64,000 nt of DNA, taken from NCBI RefSeq assembly GCF_029633915.1, contig NZ_CP091092.1:2108001-2172000 (forward strand). Direction: 5' to 3'. Both the position numbers and the translations under genes were made by a program. Below, in pieces: positions 1 through 9,360 of the stretch. Position 1 is the stretch's first letter. Each line of letters starts with the position of its first letter. This DNA is from Methanomicrobium antiquum. GTDB taxonomy: Archaea; Halobacteriota; Methanomicrobia; Methanomicrobiales; Methanomicrobiaceae. Under the pieces are notes generated by a model. The model had not been told where the DNA came from. It was given only the letters and a program-made list of their open reading frames with translations, and did no database searches.

Positions 1-498
1 AACAATCTGTCAGTCGGATACGGTACAGGCGGGACAGAGAGGTGGAGCTTTGACAAATCCGCCCTTGTAGCCGCATCCCCGTCAAGATGGCTGTCACAGC
101 TAATCGATAACAAAGGAAGCGATCTTAGACGTTATCTTGTAAAACTGCTTGACTTAAAAGGTTTTGACAGTGCAAAGGTAAACTCACACAATTACACAAA
201 GCCGTGGGAGATATCACTGACATTTTTTGCAGCCGCAAGTTTCCTTGACAACATTTCACCTCTTACAACCGGCGGCGGATACTGGGAGAAATATGAAAAG
301 GGGCGTGATAATATCCTTCACCATGCACTCTACCTGCATGAGGGAAAATACATTGTCCGTAACAAAACACTGCTTTTAACTGAGGCGGCAGAAATTGCAG
401 ATCTTGAAACAGGCACCAAAGCACAGATAGAAGAGGCGAAAGACAGGGTTTTAGACCTCTACACTGTTAAGGATATCAAAGAGGCAGCCGGTGAATGA
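1..498 (+). CDS. C-terminal part of an unrecognised protein (5' end outside window)
   Basis: The frame is open from base 1 to a TGA at 496-498 and gives 165 residues of a longer protein whose start lies upstream. I do not recognise the family. The visible part is soluble and mixed charged/hydrophobic, with a Gly-Thr-rich stretch near its beginning (YGTGGTERW) and a helical, acidic C-terminus. It has no membrane segment. The stop overlaps the start of the next gene by four bases (ATGA), so the two are very probably co-translated and their products probably work together. Because the neighbour is GTPase-like, a GTPase-associated regulator is conceivable, but nothing in the visible residues proves it. 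The coding assignment is firm; the function is unknown. Confidence 0.75.
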   Translation, partial: NNLSVGYGTGGTERWSFDKSALVAASPSRWLSQLIDNKGSDLRRYLVKLLDLKGFDSAKVNSHNYTKPWEISLTFFAAASFLDNISPLTTGGGYWEKYEKGRDNILHHALYLHEGKYIVRNKTLLLTEAAEIADLETGTKAQIEEAKDRVLDLYTVKDIKEAAGE

Positions 499-2060
499 TA
501 ATAAACAATAAAAGAAGGAAGATCTATCTTCTTTTAGCGTTGCCGCTGAGCATATTTGTAGCATATGTTTTCACAACGATAGCGCCGGTATTCAAAATTC
601 ATCCCGCACCGGTTGAACTTACAGTAATTGTTGAATTTTTATGCGGCCTTTTTTTCATAATTGCCGCAGGAATGATATTCAACGAGGACTCAAGAATAAA
701 CGGGGTAATTTATGCAGGCATATTTGCCGCAATACCCTGTTTTTATGTTTATCTCTCTCCATGGGCAAATATAGGGCTTTTGCTGATTTCTTTTTCATCA
801 GGAGTACTTATAGGACTTGTATTTGTTGCACGGGCTGTTCTTAATAACCGCTATGATAATCTTGCAGTAATGGCGAAAATTCTTTTTACAGTATTTTTCG
901 CAATAATTGTAGGATTTTTAGCTTATGAGATGTGGATTTTTGCAATTGAGCCGGAGTCTGAGACTACATCGGCATATGCAGCACAAAACATATTTTTCTT
1001 CGGTGCAGGAATCGTTGTATCTGTAATTCTCTATATTCTTGCAGTCAAATTAACAATTGGTGTTCGTGCATCGGAAATTTTTATTTTCGGACCCAGATCA
1101 TCCGGAAAAACCTACTTTGTGATGGGGCTTTGGAATTACATATCGCAGAACTTTGATAAAGGCCACTCAAACGAAGGCGTTGTCTTAACAGGCGATCCAA
1201 ACGATGAGGGAGACGACCTTAGAATTTCAAGCCTTTATGCAAATATTCTGGACGGGAGGATTCTTTCAAGAACATACCGCTATCAGATGGTCATATACCA
1301 GCTTACAGGCAAAAAATACGGCCTCATTCCGGTTAAATGGACAGTTGTTGACTATGCAGGCGAATATTACGATGAACTAAACGAAATTAACTTCAAAAAG
1401 GCTGTCAGTCTTTTAAGTGAAAGACTGGAAATGGCGCAGGGAGAAGTCAGAAAAAATGCAGGAACAATCCCGTTTGTCAAATACATAAAGCTTCACCATC
1501 CTGAAAAACTTCTTGATCCTGAATTTACCAAGAGTGTAATTATTGCAACAATGTATGGCAACTTCCTAAAGGCGGGAAAGGTCATTTTCTTAATTGACGG
1601 CGAGAAGATAACCGATAACAGAAAAGGGCATTCCCAGCTCGCAAGGGAATTTGGAGGTTATATGAAGACGCTGATTGATCTTGAGGGGAAAAATTACTTT
1701 GGATTTTTCAGCTCAAACAAGAAATATGCACTTGTTGTGACAAAAGCAGATCTGATTTTATGGAAAAACAAGGAGATAAGAAACCTTATTCACTCAATGA
1801 ACGCGTCAAAACTTTCAGACATTCCTGAAAAATCAAAACAGGCTCTTGCAATAGAAAAGAATCTGTTTGAGATTTTAAGTTCAAATATGGTCTTTAAAAA
1901 TCTTGTTAATATGATGAACGACATCTCTATGTATTTCGTTTGTGTATCGGTTGACGCAACAGCCGAACCTTTTCCAACCGAAGAGGGAATGGAAGAGGAG
2001 ATTGCACCAACAGCCCTTGCACCATGGAGATTTACAGAGATTTTCAGGTTTGGCCTTTAG
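495..2060 (+). CDS. Membrane-anchored GTPase-like protein (double-GTPase-like)
   Basis: 521 residues. The N-terminal ~190 residues hold about six hydrophobic segments (roughly 10-30, 42-62, 70-87, 92-112, 128-148, 165-188). A cytosolic P-loop domain follows, with G1 GPRSSGKT at 199-206, a G3-like DYAGE at 286-290 and a G4 TKAD at 416-419. The DxxGE form of G3 recalls the DO-GTPases described from bacterial conflict systems; that family assignment is an inference. Nucleotide binding is well supported, since three separate G motifs occur in the right order. The ATG overlaps the stop of the upstream gene, and the next gene follows after 39 bases. Its partners here are a single-pass membrane protein and a PEGA protein, which suggests an envelope-located signalling complex rather than a translation GTPase. 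Confidence 0.75.
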   Translation: MIINNKRRKIYLLLALPLSIFVAYVFTTIAPVFKIHPAPVELTVIVEFLCGLFFIIAAGMIFNEDSRINGVIYAGIFAAIPCFYVYLSPWANIGLLLISFSSGVLIGLVFVARAVLNNRYDNLAVMAKILFTVFFAIIVGFLAYEMWIFAIEPESETTSAYAAQNIFFFGAGIVVSVILYILAVKLTIGVRASEIFIFGPRSSGKTYFVMGLWNYISQNFDKGHSNEGVVLTGDPNDEGDDLRISSLYANILDGRILSRTYRYQMVIYQLTGKKYGLIPVKWTVVDYAGEYYDELNEINFKKAVSLLSERLEMAQGEVRKNAGTIPFVKYIKLHHPEKLLDPEFTKSVIIATMYGNFLKAGKVIFLIDGEKITDNRKGHSQLAREFGGYMKTLIDLEGKNYFGFFSSNKKYALVVTKADLILWKNKEIRNLIHSMNASKLSDIPEKSKQALAIEKNLFEILSSNMVFKNLVNMMNDISMYFVCVSVDATAEPFPTEEGMEEEIAPTALAPWRFTEIFRFGL

Positions 2061-2099
2061 CCAAAACTGTAATTTTCTTTTTGCAGGGGGAATAAAAAT

Positions 2100-3524
2100 A
2101 TGGAAGATTCATACGGAATTTTTACAACAGACGGCGAAACAATCTCAGGTTCACTTCATGACGACTATGCGGTAAATCTTGCAGAAAGGCTTGATGAGAG
2201 TACGGCATCTTTGTATATAAACACAAAAAACGGAGTTTTGCTTCTTGGAACGGCTGTTAATGTACAAAAGACAGGGAGGCGGCCTGACACATTCATATAC
2301 CTTGAAAAGACTGACATTGAAAAAGAGCTTCCGCCAAGAATAGATCTCTTATACATCCATGAATTTTACAAAAGGGTGAAAAACAGACTCTCAAAGATTG
2401 AGTATGAGATAAGAAATCTTGCATCAGATGACAGTTTCTTTGATGAGAGAAATAAAAGGATAACAAGCAGTCTTTCAGGCTCTAATGTTGCAGATTATGC
2501 TATTGGAAGACTTTTATTGTCAAAGGAGACTGTCTGTGTATCAGATGATCTGTCAAAATCAGTCGATTTTGTAGTAGCAGTTACAGAAAAACTTTCTTCA
2601 TACATATCAGCCGGATTTACAATCGTTGTTTCAAAAAGAACATTCAGAGGCGCTGATCTTTTGGTTACTGAGAAATTTTCAGGTGATGTGCAGATTTATC
2701 TTGACACCGAGAAAATAAACGACAAAAAACGGGCAGTCATCTATAAAAATATCGGAGTCTTTGCTCAGAATCCAAAGATAAGACAAAAAATTTCAGGTGC
2801 ATATACAAAAAACAGTCTGACAGAAGAACTTGTCACTCAGATAAAATTAAAAGAAGGCACAAACAGTAAAAAATCAGGAGAACTTGAGGAATTTTTAAGA
2901 GAGGAGAATATTGAATTTTCAAGAGAAAACACTGATTCCTTCTCACCTGAAAACTATGAAAGTCGTCCTGTATCAAAAAAATCCGCTGTTAACGAGGCCG
3001 GATATTCTGACTGGAAGATTAACGATTACGACAGGGAAAACCTTATGCTTGAATATGAAAAGCATATGGAGAAAAAGCATAAGGGAAGAGTCAAAATTAT
3101 TGCTCTTTTAGCAGTTATTCTTTTGTTAGCGGCAGGAGTGGTGTTTTTCTCAGGTTATACGGGATTTTTCGGCTCTAATGACAAAGAGACAGATATCCCG
3201 CACATCACCCCTTCTGCAACAATTGTGCCTGAACCTTCTCAGGGAGCAGTTGTAGAAAGGCTTAATTCAACTCCGGGAAACATGCCTGAAGAATTTTTAG
3301 GGTTTGGAAGTGCCTATATGATAACTGTTTCAGAACCATCAGATGCTTCATTTGATGTAACTTCACAGTTTCTTCCTGACAAAGAATATTTCCTGATGAT
3401 ATACAATCAGTCCGGATATTCATGGGAACCTGCTGATACATCTCCTCTTGTGTCAAACGAATCTGCGATAGCCTATATTGAAAAATCGGGCATATACAGG
3501 CTTTTTATAAAAAGAGAAAACTGA
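2100..3524 (+). CDS. Unknown single-pass membrane protein, partner of the GTPase
   Basis: 474 residues, no family recognised. The first ~325 residues look like a soluble cytoplasmic region ending in a charged linker. One membrane helix follows at about 331-352, then a Pro/Thr linker and a ~100-residue outside domain. There is no signal peptide. The start is ATG at 2100, preceded by GCAGGGGGAATAAAAAT, which holds a G-rich ribosome-binding site. The gene sits 39 bases behind the GTPase-like gene and in the same direction, so it is likely part of the same operon. With its inside and outside parts it could carry a signal between the GTPase in the cell and the exported PEGA-domain protein; that is only inferred from context. 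Confidence 0.65.
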   Translation: MEDSYGIFTTDGETISGSLHDDYAVNLAERLDESTASLYINTKNGVLLLGTAVNVQKTGRRPDTFIYLEKTDIEKELPPRIDLLYIHEFYKRVKNRLSKIEYEIRNLASDDSFFDERNKRITSSLSGSNVADYAIGRLLLSKETVCVSDDLSKSVDFVVAVTEKLSSYISAGFTIVVSKRTFRGADLLVTEKFSGDVQIYLDTEKINDKKRAVIYKNIGVFAQNPKIRQKISGAYTKNSLTEELVTQIKLKEGTNSKKSGELEEFLREENIEFSRENTDSFSPENYESRPVSKKSAVNEAGYSDWKINDYDRENLMLEYEKHMEKKHKGRVKIIALLAVILLLAAGVVFFSGYTGFFGSNDKETDIPHITPSATIVPEPSQGAVVERLNSTPGNMPEEFLGFGSAYMITVSEPSDASFDVTSQFLPDKEYFLMIYNQSGYSWEPADTSPLVSNESAIAYIEKSGIYRLFIKREN

Positions 3525-3544
3525 TTAAAGATAAAAAAAATTAT

Positions 3545-3606
3545 ATGAAAGTTACTTCGTAACTTACATGAAACAGTTAGCAGGAAAAAAATACCATGAA
3601 CGTTTT
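3545..3606 (-). repeat. Intergenic dyad element, copy 1
   Basis: Copy of a dispersed intergenic element, reversed relative to copies 2 and 3. The core is the 17-bp dyad AAGTTACTTCGTAACTT at 3549-3565 (7-bp arms, 3-base centre). It is flanked by CATGAAACAGTTA and, 25-30 bases on, by CATGAACGTTTT. It lies between two genes of the same operon-like run. Confidence 0.75.
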
Positions 3607-3710
3607 CAGTGAATAAAAATTCAGAAAAGAGAAAAAACAGAGCCTGAATAATTATCTTTCGGAATTTTTAAGGCAACATCTCAATTTTTGCTGAATCAGG
3701 GACTAAACAG

Positions 3711-5645
3711 ATGTCAAAGAACAATATCAGAAGGGCACAATATATTATTTTACTCATTTTTTTTGTATCAGTAGCTCTTTTTCCGCTGTGTGCATCTGCT
3801 GATGTTGTTAAAGGAACGATTTCTGTAAGGTCAGCACCCCAGGGTGCAGATATTTATTTAAATGACGAAAATATCGGGGAAAAAACAAATTATGTTATTT
3901 TAGATGTTTTCCCGGGGATTCATTTCATAAGGCTTGAGATGCCCGGATATAAGACATGGGAAGAGATTATTGAGGTAAAAGAGGGGGAAATTACCTTTGT
4001 CAGCCATGATATGGAAATTTCTGCCGGCGATGCATTTACCATTCAGACAAAGCCTGAAGGTGCACGGATTTACGTTGACGGAGAGTTTGAGGGATTTTCA
4101 AATACAGTCTTAAATCAGCTTCCGACAGGCCAGCACACTTTTTTGCTTACTCTTGATAACTACTCTGATTACCAAAAAACAGTCATGATAAATGAGGGTA
4201 TGTCACAGTCGCTTATGCATACCTTTGAGCCTCTTCCTGTAACAGGAGAGGTCATCTTTGAATCAAACCCTTCTAACGCCGCCATTTATTTGAATGGAGA
4301 ATATATAGGCGATACCAGGTACACTCTTAAGGATGTTTCTCCCGGCACTTATGATGTTGTCATAAAAAGGGCAGGATATGATGACTGGAAAGGAATTTTG
4401 GATGTTGCCGCCGGAAAAATATCAGAGGTGAAAGCTTCTCTTTCGCTTTCAAAAGCAGAGGTTGTTGTAAAAACAGAACCTCCGGATGCAGATGTCTTCC
4501 TTGACGGAGAATTAATAGGAAAAAGCCCCGTTTCAACACTAACTGATCAGGGAAACCATACAATAAGAATTGAAAAATTCGGATACAGGCCTGTTGAAGA
4601 GATTATAGAGGTTGGCCCTTTAGGAACGATTGTTTCATACACTCTTTATTCTATGGCAAAAGAGGCAGTAGATGAGGCAGAAAGTGCGATAAATGCCAAT
4701 CTGCAGTACAACCCTGAAAAAGGAAAGGAACTTTTAATTTCAGCAAAGGAGGCACTTGAAAGAGACGACACTCTAACTACTATCACTTTGTCAGAGCTTT
4801 CAATAAAAGCAAGCTTTGATGTTGATTCAGACGGGGTCTTGAATTCTCAGGATATTGCTCCAAATCTCGACAATACTCTGATTTATATCTCGCCATTCGC
4901 ATTTTTGATTGTTTTGGTGTTTTTGTTTGCAGCTGATTATTCTGTACAACAGATTCGCCCGGAACTTTTAATTGACATTCCAAAAAAAATTTTTGAGGAT
5001 GATATGCTTGCAAGAGGCCATGTTACTGCCCGGTTAGAGAGAGGGCCTTACAGGGCGTTTGTATGTACAATTTATATTGACGACTCATCAGTTGACCATT
5101 TCACAAATCCCGGAAGATATGACATAATGCTTGCCGGAAGAGGTGTTGGAGAGCATATTTTATCAGCACATCTTCAGATTGCAAAGAAAAGATACGGAAG
5201 TTTAGAGATAAAGGCTGAAGAGAAGTTTATTGTCGAATCTTTGAATCAAAAAAAGGATGATGATTTTTATTCTGATACAAAAATCCGGGATTTTGATGAG
5301 TCATCAAAAAAAGATTTAACAGGAGATAATAAAGATAAAGAATCAGAAATCATTGAAAATGAAGATATAACGTCTGATATGGCTGATAATAATAAATCAT
5401 CAGAGAATATTGAAGATAAGACATCTGAAAATAATGATAAAGTACTGGAAAATAAAGAAAATACGGATAAAGAATCTCCTGATACTGAAAATAGTCATAA
5501 AGAACCTCTCAACAATGAAGATAAAGAGACTGGTGATAAACCTGTTGAATTCTTAGACCCTGATGATTATCTATCTGAAAAAGTTTCAGAAATTATTGAG
5601 ACAGAAGATTATAGTAATGAACTTGAGAATTACTATGAAAAATGA
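3711..5645 (+). CDS. Exported PEGA-repeat membrane protein
   Basis: 644 residues. A signal peptide (about 1-31, ending CASA) is followed by four PEGA-type beta domains at roughly 32-95, 105-165, 178-240 and 250-305. Each has the pattern of a P-x-A/G turn, then xIYLNG or VFLDG, then a PGxHxIxL or similar strand. Next come a helical stretch, a calcium-loop-like DVDSDGVLNSQD motif, one membrane helix near 390-412, an Ig-like domain to about 505, and a very acidic, Asn/Lys/Glu-rich low-complexity tail. PEGA domains are surface and cell-wall-associated modules in archaea and bacteria. Together with the GTPase-like and single-pass proteins upstream, it suggests an envelope complex. A dyad repeat element lies on each side of the gene. 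Confidence 0.85.
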   Translation: MSKNNIRRAQYIILLIFFVSVALFPLCASADVVKGTISVRSAPQGADIYLNDENIGEKTNYVILDVFPGIHFIRLEMPGYKTWEEIIEVKEGEITFVSHDMEISAGDAFTIQTKPEGARIYVDGEFEGFSNTVLNQLPTGQHTFLLTLDNYSDYQKTVMINEGMSQSLMHTFEPLPVTGEVIFESNPSNAAIYLNGEYIGDTRYTLKDVSPGTYDVVIKRAGYDDWKGILDVAAGKISEVKASLSLSKAEVVVKTEPPDADVFLDGELIGKSPVSTLTDQGNHTIRIEKFGYRPVEEIIEVGPLGTIVSYTLYSMAKEAVDEAESAINANLQYNPEKGKELLISAKEALERDDTLTTITLSELSIKASFDVDSDGVLNSQDIAPNLDNTLIYISPFAFLIVLVFLFAADYSVQQIRPELLIDIPKKIFEDDMLARGHVTARLERGPYRAFVCTIYIDDSSVDHFTNPGRYDIMLAGRGVGEHILSAHLQIAKKRYGSLEIKAEEKFIVESLNQKKDDDFYSDTKIRDFDESSKKDLTGDNKDKESEIIENEDITSDMADNNKSSENIEDKTSENNDKVLENKENTDKESPDTENSHKEPLNNEDKETGDKPVEFLDPDDYLSEKVSEIIETEDYSNELENYYEK

Positions 5646-5708
5646 TAATTTTCATGAATTAATAGTATTCACAATATAGTGTTTACAATTCAGAATCTTT
5701 TTTCTTCT

Positions 5709-5780
5709 AAAAACGTCCATGAAATAATATCTCATGGTAACTGTTTCATGTAAGTTACGAAGTAGCTTTCATGTGAAATT
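5709..5780 (+). repeat. Intergenic dyad element, copy 2
   Basis: Same element as at 3545-3606 in the opposite orientation. It contains AAAACGTCCATGAAA, then TAACTGTTTCATG, then the 17-bp dyad AAGTTACGAAGTAGCTT at 5752-5768 (one arm mismatch), then TTCATG. Confidence 0.75.
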
Positions 5781-5841
5781 TCTTTATTTTTATAACACTT
5801 TTAAATAGCACAGATTTTTATACAGCATAATTTTTAAAACG

Positions 5842-6642
5842 ATGAGCGGTAAAGATTTACAAATGAAAGATGATTCAAACAGCGGGAATACAGGAGATGA
5901 CAATCTCTTTAAAAATCGTTATGGTGAGGAGATAGGAAGCGGACAGTCTGCTGTTGTTTATGAAAAAGACGGAATTGCCGCAAAAGTCTACCGCGAAGGA
6001 CAGCCCAGAAAGCAGGTATACCAGGAGGCATTTACAATGGCGGTTGTAAAAGACAGCAATATCCCCTCCCCGGAAATATATGGTGTTGAGACATTCTGCA
6101 ACAGGACTGCACTTCTAATGGAAAAGGTTGAGGGGAGATCACTTTTTGATTTTTTAACAGAAAATCCGGACAAAAAAGAGGATTACATGGATAAAGTCGT
6201 TGAGCTTCAGGTCTTAATGCACAGAATTACCACAACCGAGTTCAGACCGCAAAAGCAGGTTCTTGCAGGAACAATAATTGCAAGTCCGGGACTAAATCCT
6301 GATGAAAAAAATGCTCTTCTTGAAAATTTACAGACACTTCCGGATGGATATTCGATATGCCACGGCGATTTCCACCTGGGAAATGTCCTATTTGACGGAG
6401 AAAATTACATAATTATTGACTGGGCTGAGGTGTCCTGCGGTGCACCTGCATCTGATGCGTGCCGAAGTTACCTTGATTACTTAATTATGGGAGAGGGACT
6501 TGAAGAAATTTATATTGAAAAATATTCCAGACTCTCAGATATTCCTAAAGAGGAAATTCTAAACTGGCTTTCAGTTACAGCCGGGTCAATCTACGGATAT
6601 CTTGGTGATGAAGCACAAAAAAAGATCAGGCATTTATTTTAG
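5842..6642 (+). CDS. APH-type small-molecule or protein kinase
   Basis: 266 residues of the aminoglycoside phosphotransferase/choline-kinase-like fold. After a disordered N-terminus the nucleotide loop (EIGSGQSAVVYEKDG) and the VAIK-like lysine region (AAKVYREG) can be seen. The catalytic loop HGDFHLGNVLF starts at residue 174 (Asp176, Asn181), and the metal-binding Asp is in IIIDWAEV at 193. All catalytic residues are present, so it is probably active. The substrate cannot be told; aminoglycoside resistance should not be assumed. The gene stands alone between two dyad repeat elements and runs in the same direction as the PEGA gene, so it may be a loosely linked member of that group. Confidence 0.8.
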   Translation: MSGKDLQMKDDSNSGNTGDDNLFKNRYGEEIGSGQSAVVYEKDGIAAKVYREGQPRKQVYQEAFTMAVVKDSNIPSPEIYGVETFCNRTALLMEKVEGRSLFDFLTENPDKKEDYMDKVVELQVLMHRITTTEFRPQKQVLAGTIIASPGLNPDEKNALLENLQTLPDGYSICHGDFHLGNVLFDGENYIIIDWAEVSCGAPASDACRSYLDYLIMGEGLEEIYIEKYSRLSDIPKEEILNWLSVTAGSIYGYLGDEAQKKIRHLF

Positions 6643-6723
6643 AATCCGAATTTTCATCTGAGGCGGTATTACATCAGGAATACCAATGAATAACTCTTTT
6701 TGGATTTTTTTAATTTTCAGGAT

Positions 6724-6793
6724 AAACGTCCATGATAATTTTTTTCATGATAACTGTTTCATGTAAGTTACGAAGTAACTTTCATGTAAAACG
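6724..6793 (+). repeat. Intergenic dyad element, copy 3
   Basis: Best-preserved copy: AAACGTCCATGATAA, then TTTTTCATGATAACTGTTTC, then the perfect dyad AAGTTACGAAGTAACTT at 6765-6781, then TTCATGTAAAACG. It lies in the 292-base gap between the kinase gene and the next membrane protein gene. Confidence 0.8.
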
Positions 6794-6934
6794 CACATGA
6801 TGAGCTTTTTTCATCACACAAAAATACTGATAAGTTTATCAGGAATTTTAGACTTTCATAGAAATTAAAACCGAATCTTAAATTTCTAAATAATAATATA
6901 TATTGCCTGACAATATAAAGAATGATTATTAAAA

Positions 6935-7882
6935 ATGAGACCTATTTCCGGCGATGAATTAATAACAGGCCTGGCAACAATTTTACTTATTTTTCTTATT
7001 GCATGTCCGGTTTTTTCAATACTTGCATATTCATACAATGATTCCACATTCGGCGGTGCAGAAAACCGTTATGAAGACATATATACAGTAAACGGGATTA
7101 TACCGCCACATAATGAGTTAAAACGTATAGACGCTGAGATTTTTTTTACTGATATTCCGTATGCAACAGAGGAGATGCTTTTTGGTCCAAAAAATAACGG
7201 AGATATTCCTGTCGGCATTGTAACTCTTGGGACTTATTCTGTATATCTTTTTGATAACAAAGACTATGTTCATGTAATTGAAACCAACAAAGAAAATATC
7301 CGTGAATATGATATAACCCCAATAACTGTCGCAGAAAGCATAAGACCTGTTCCTGATAGAGAAACAGGCGATATAATAAAGGGCCTTAGCAAAGGATACA
7401 AAATTGAAAGGTTAAATCTCAAAATACCAAATGAAGACAATGATAGCGGCGCCTTTATTGACTATATTACTGTCCACAGCGATGACAAAATAGATGTTTT
7501 CGGTTATGAAGCAATAAAATACAATATTGAAGGTCGTTTTTATGGAAATTATGCAGGAAATATAATCAAAGTGCTGGAAGAAAGTACAACAGAAAGTGCA
7601 TTTGGAGTTTTAACAAAAAAATCCATAGATAGTATCAGCGGCCCCGGAACGATGGCAGGAGAGGTCTCTTTAGAGAAAGAATACCTCATTCCTTCTATGC
7701 CTTTCAGTCCGGTCTTTACCACACAGTCCAAGGTTATGGCAGGCCCTTATGGTGATGTTTCATGGTGGTCACACTCAGGAGGTTTTGTTACTCCCTCTTT
7801 TGGGATTATCGGACATTTTGTATATTTATTCGCCTTTTATGTCTGTGCAATAAGAATTTACAGACATTTCAAAAAAGTCTGA
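6935..7882 (+). CDS. Unknown two-helix membrane protein with large outside domain
   Basis: 315 residues, family not recognised. There is a membrane helix near the N-terminus (about 12-32) and another at the C-terminus (about 290-308, followed by a basic tail RIYRHFKK). The ~250 residues between them are rich in beta-strand-like and charged stretches and probably lie outside the membrane. The start is ATG at 6935. The upstream gap is very AT-rich and holds TATA-like runs (AATAATATATATTGCC, 6890-6905). The layout resembles DUF3068-like porin/secretion-type proteins only in having two end helices, so no function is proposed. Confidence 0.65.
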   Translation: MRPISGDELITGLATILLIFLIACPVFSILAYSYNDSTFGGAENRYEDIYTVNGIIPPHNELKRIDAEIFFTDIPYATEEMLFGPKNNGDIPVGIVTLGTYSVYLFDNKDYVHVIETNKENIREYDITPITVAESIRPVPDRETGDIIKGLSKGYKIERLNLKIPNEDNDSGAFIDYITVHSDDKIDVFGYEAIKYNIEGRFYGNYAGNIIKVLEESTTESAFGVLTKKSIDSISGPGTMAGEVSLEKEYLIPSMPFSPVFTTQSKVMAGPYGDVSWWSHSGGFVTPSFGIIGHFVYLFAFYVCAIRIYRHFKKV

Positions 7883-7937
7883 AATATTATAAATATTAAA
7901 GCAACACCAATTAACAAAAAAAAGGTTGAAGAAAAAT

Positions 7938-8705
7938 ATGAAAAAAGTTATTGTAGTCCTGTTAATTGCCGTCTTTTTGCTCACATTGCTGGCATTTCCG
8001 GTATCGGCGGCAAAAAACACAGATGATAAAGGAAATAACGGTGCATATGCAGGCCCGGTTGCAGACGTATCCAACAAAACAGCAGGTATCAGCAATGACA
8101 GTAAAGGTGCAGAACAGTTATCCAAACAGTCAGACGGTTCTGTTTTATTGGCAAATAAGAATGAGTCTGCCGGACAGGGAGCATTAGTGTCGGTCAAAGT
8201 GACTTCTGTCAGCCAAAACCAGCAGGAGATTAAGGCACAGATAAAACAGATACAAAAAGAATCGGCAAACATCTCCGGTTCTGAACAAAATAACAGGTTG
8301 AAGAATCAGAATACAGTCCGTATTGCAGTTCAGACACTTCTTGCGGCAGGAAACATATCCGGCGGAATAGGGGATCAGATTTCAGCCATCGCAAAGGAGT
8401 TTAACAATTCTGTAATGGTTCAGACCAAAGCTGAAGAGAAGATACAGACAAGAAACGCGGTTTCAAAATTCTTCTTCGGCGGAGATTTTGATGCGGCGAA
8501 TGATATTCAGGCACAGACTGAACAGAACAGGCAGAGAATTGAGAACCTGAACACGCTCATGAACCAGTGCAGTGACTGCGATGAGGAATTAAAGACGATG
8601 ATTAAAGAGCAGATACAGGTGCTCGAACAGGAACAAAACCGCCTTTCGGAAATCTCACGGGCAGAACTTGAAAATAAGGGAATTTTCGGCGGACTCTTTG
8701 GATAA
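7938..8705 (+). CDS. Exported Gln/Asn-rich coiled-coil protein
   Basis: 255 residues from the ATG at 7938. An in-frame TTG at 7926 is also possible, but the ATG gives a classic signal peptide (VIVVLLIAVFLLTLLAFPVSAA) and has a purine-rich AGGTTGAAG ahead of it. The mature protein is low in aromatic residues and rich in Gln, Asn and Lys. It has long predicted coiled-coil stretches around residues 95-125 and 200-245 and a lone SDC-D-x-E segment with two Cys. It lies 55 bases after the preceding membrane protein gene. It is probably a secreted or surface structural protein; no family was recognised. Confidence 0.6.
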   Translation: MKKVIVVLLIAVFLLTLLAFPVSAAKNTDDKGNNGAYAGPVADVSNKTAGISNDSKGAEQLSKQSDGSVLLANKNESAGQGALVSVKVTSVSQNQQEIKAQIKQIQKESANISGSEQNNRLKNQNTVRIAVQTLLAAGNISGGIGDQISAIAKEFNNSVMVQTKAEEKIQTRNAVSKFFFGGDFDAANDIQAQTEQNRQRIENLNTLMNQCSDCDEELKTMIKEQIQVLEQEQNRLSEISRAELENKGIFGGLFG

Positions 8706-8725
8706 TACCTGAGATAAGTTATAAT

Positions 8726-8736
8726 ATTTTTTTTTA
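8726..8736 (+). terminator. T-run terminator
   Basis: A run of nine T at 8727-8735 follows the upstream stop by 21 bases, as expected of an archaeal intrinsic terminator. It overlaps the stop codon of the convergent MNT gene. Confidence 0.5.
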
Positions 8737-9069
8737 AACTTCACCCCTTTTCTGTCCATAGAGAATCACTTCTGCATCAACATACGGCTTTAGATACGGA
8801 TTTATCCATTCGGAAGAGACCAGATCGACTTTACGCCCGAAGAGTTCCTCAAGATAATCTCCAAGATCGAGCAGGGCATGATAGGTCTTAATTCCTGGTT
8901 TAAACTTATACAATATGTCTATATCACTCTCAGGCGTATCCTCACCACGACTGACAGAACCAAAGATCCCAAGGCTTTCTATTCCAAAACGACTTTGAAT
9001 CTCAGGGAGGTGAACCTCAGGCTTTGTAAGAACTTCGGATTTTATGCTATTGTATGGTTTTTCATCCAC
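8734..9069 (-). CDS. MNT-type nucleotidyltransferase (MntA-like antitoxin)
   Basis: 111 residues of the minimal nucleotidyltransferase family. The defining motif is seen as GSVSRG (37-42) followed by SDID (48-51), and a further acidic/hydrophobic strand (KVDLVSSEW) carries the third metal ligand. In MNT-HEPN toxin-antitoxin pairs this protein AMPylates and silences a HEPN ribonuclease. No HEPN gene lies on either side: downstream is the convergent exported-protein gene, and upstream 291 bases are without a gene. It is therefore an orphan in this window, either left over from a broken pair or acting on a partner elsewhere. Confidence 0.8.
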   Translation of the reverse strand: MDEKPYNSIKSEVLTKPEVHLPEIQSRFGIESLGIFGSVSRGEDTPESDIDILYKFKPGIKTYHALLDLGDYLEELFGRKVDLVSSEWINPYLKPYVDAEVILYGQKRGEV

Positions 9070-9360
9070 TGATATTTACCTCCCTTATTGCTGGTTATAT
9101 CTTATATTCGTCCGGGAGATCATGTTTTTTTCCCCGGTATCAGATAATAAGTCCTGCCGGTCATAAATTTCTCATACCATAAAAGACGTTTCCGCTGATT
9201 TTTGCGGATTTTTTTCAAGACAACTGATACTAATGCTCATAAATCCTGCACAGGCAGGGTATTTTCATACAGTCTTCGTATCTTTGTTGAAGGTTTCCGG
9301 TCATACCATAACAGGTGATTTAGGAATTCATGGCTGTTTTTTTTTGAGGTGAAAAAAATA

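Noticed and set aside
5842-6642. Aminoglycoside resistance gene
   Set aside because: Only the kinase fold is shared; nothing points to an antibiotic substrate in a methanogen.
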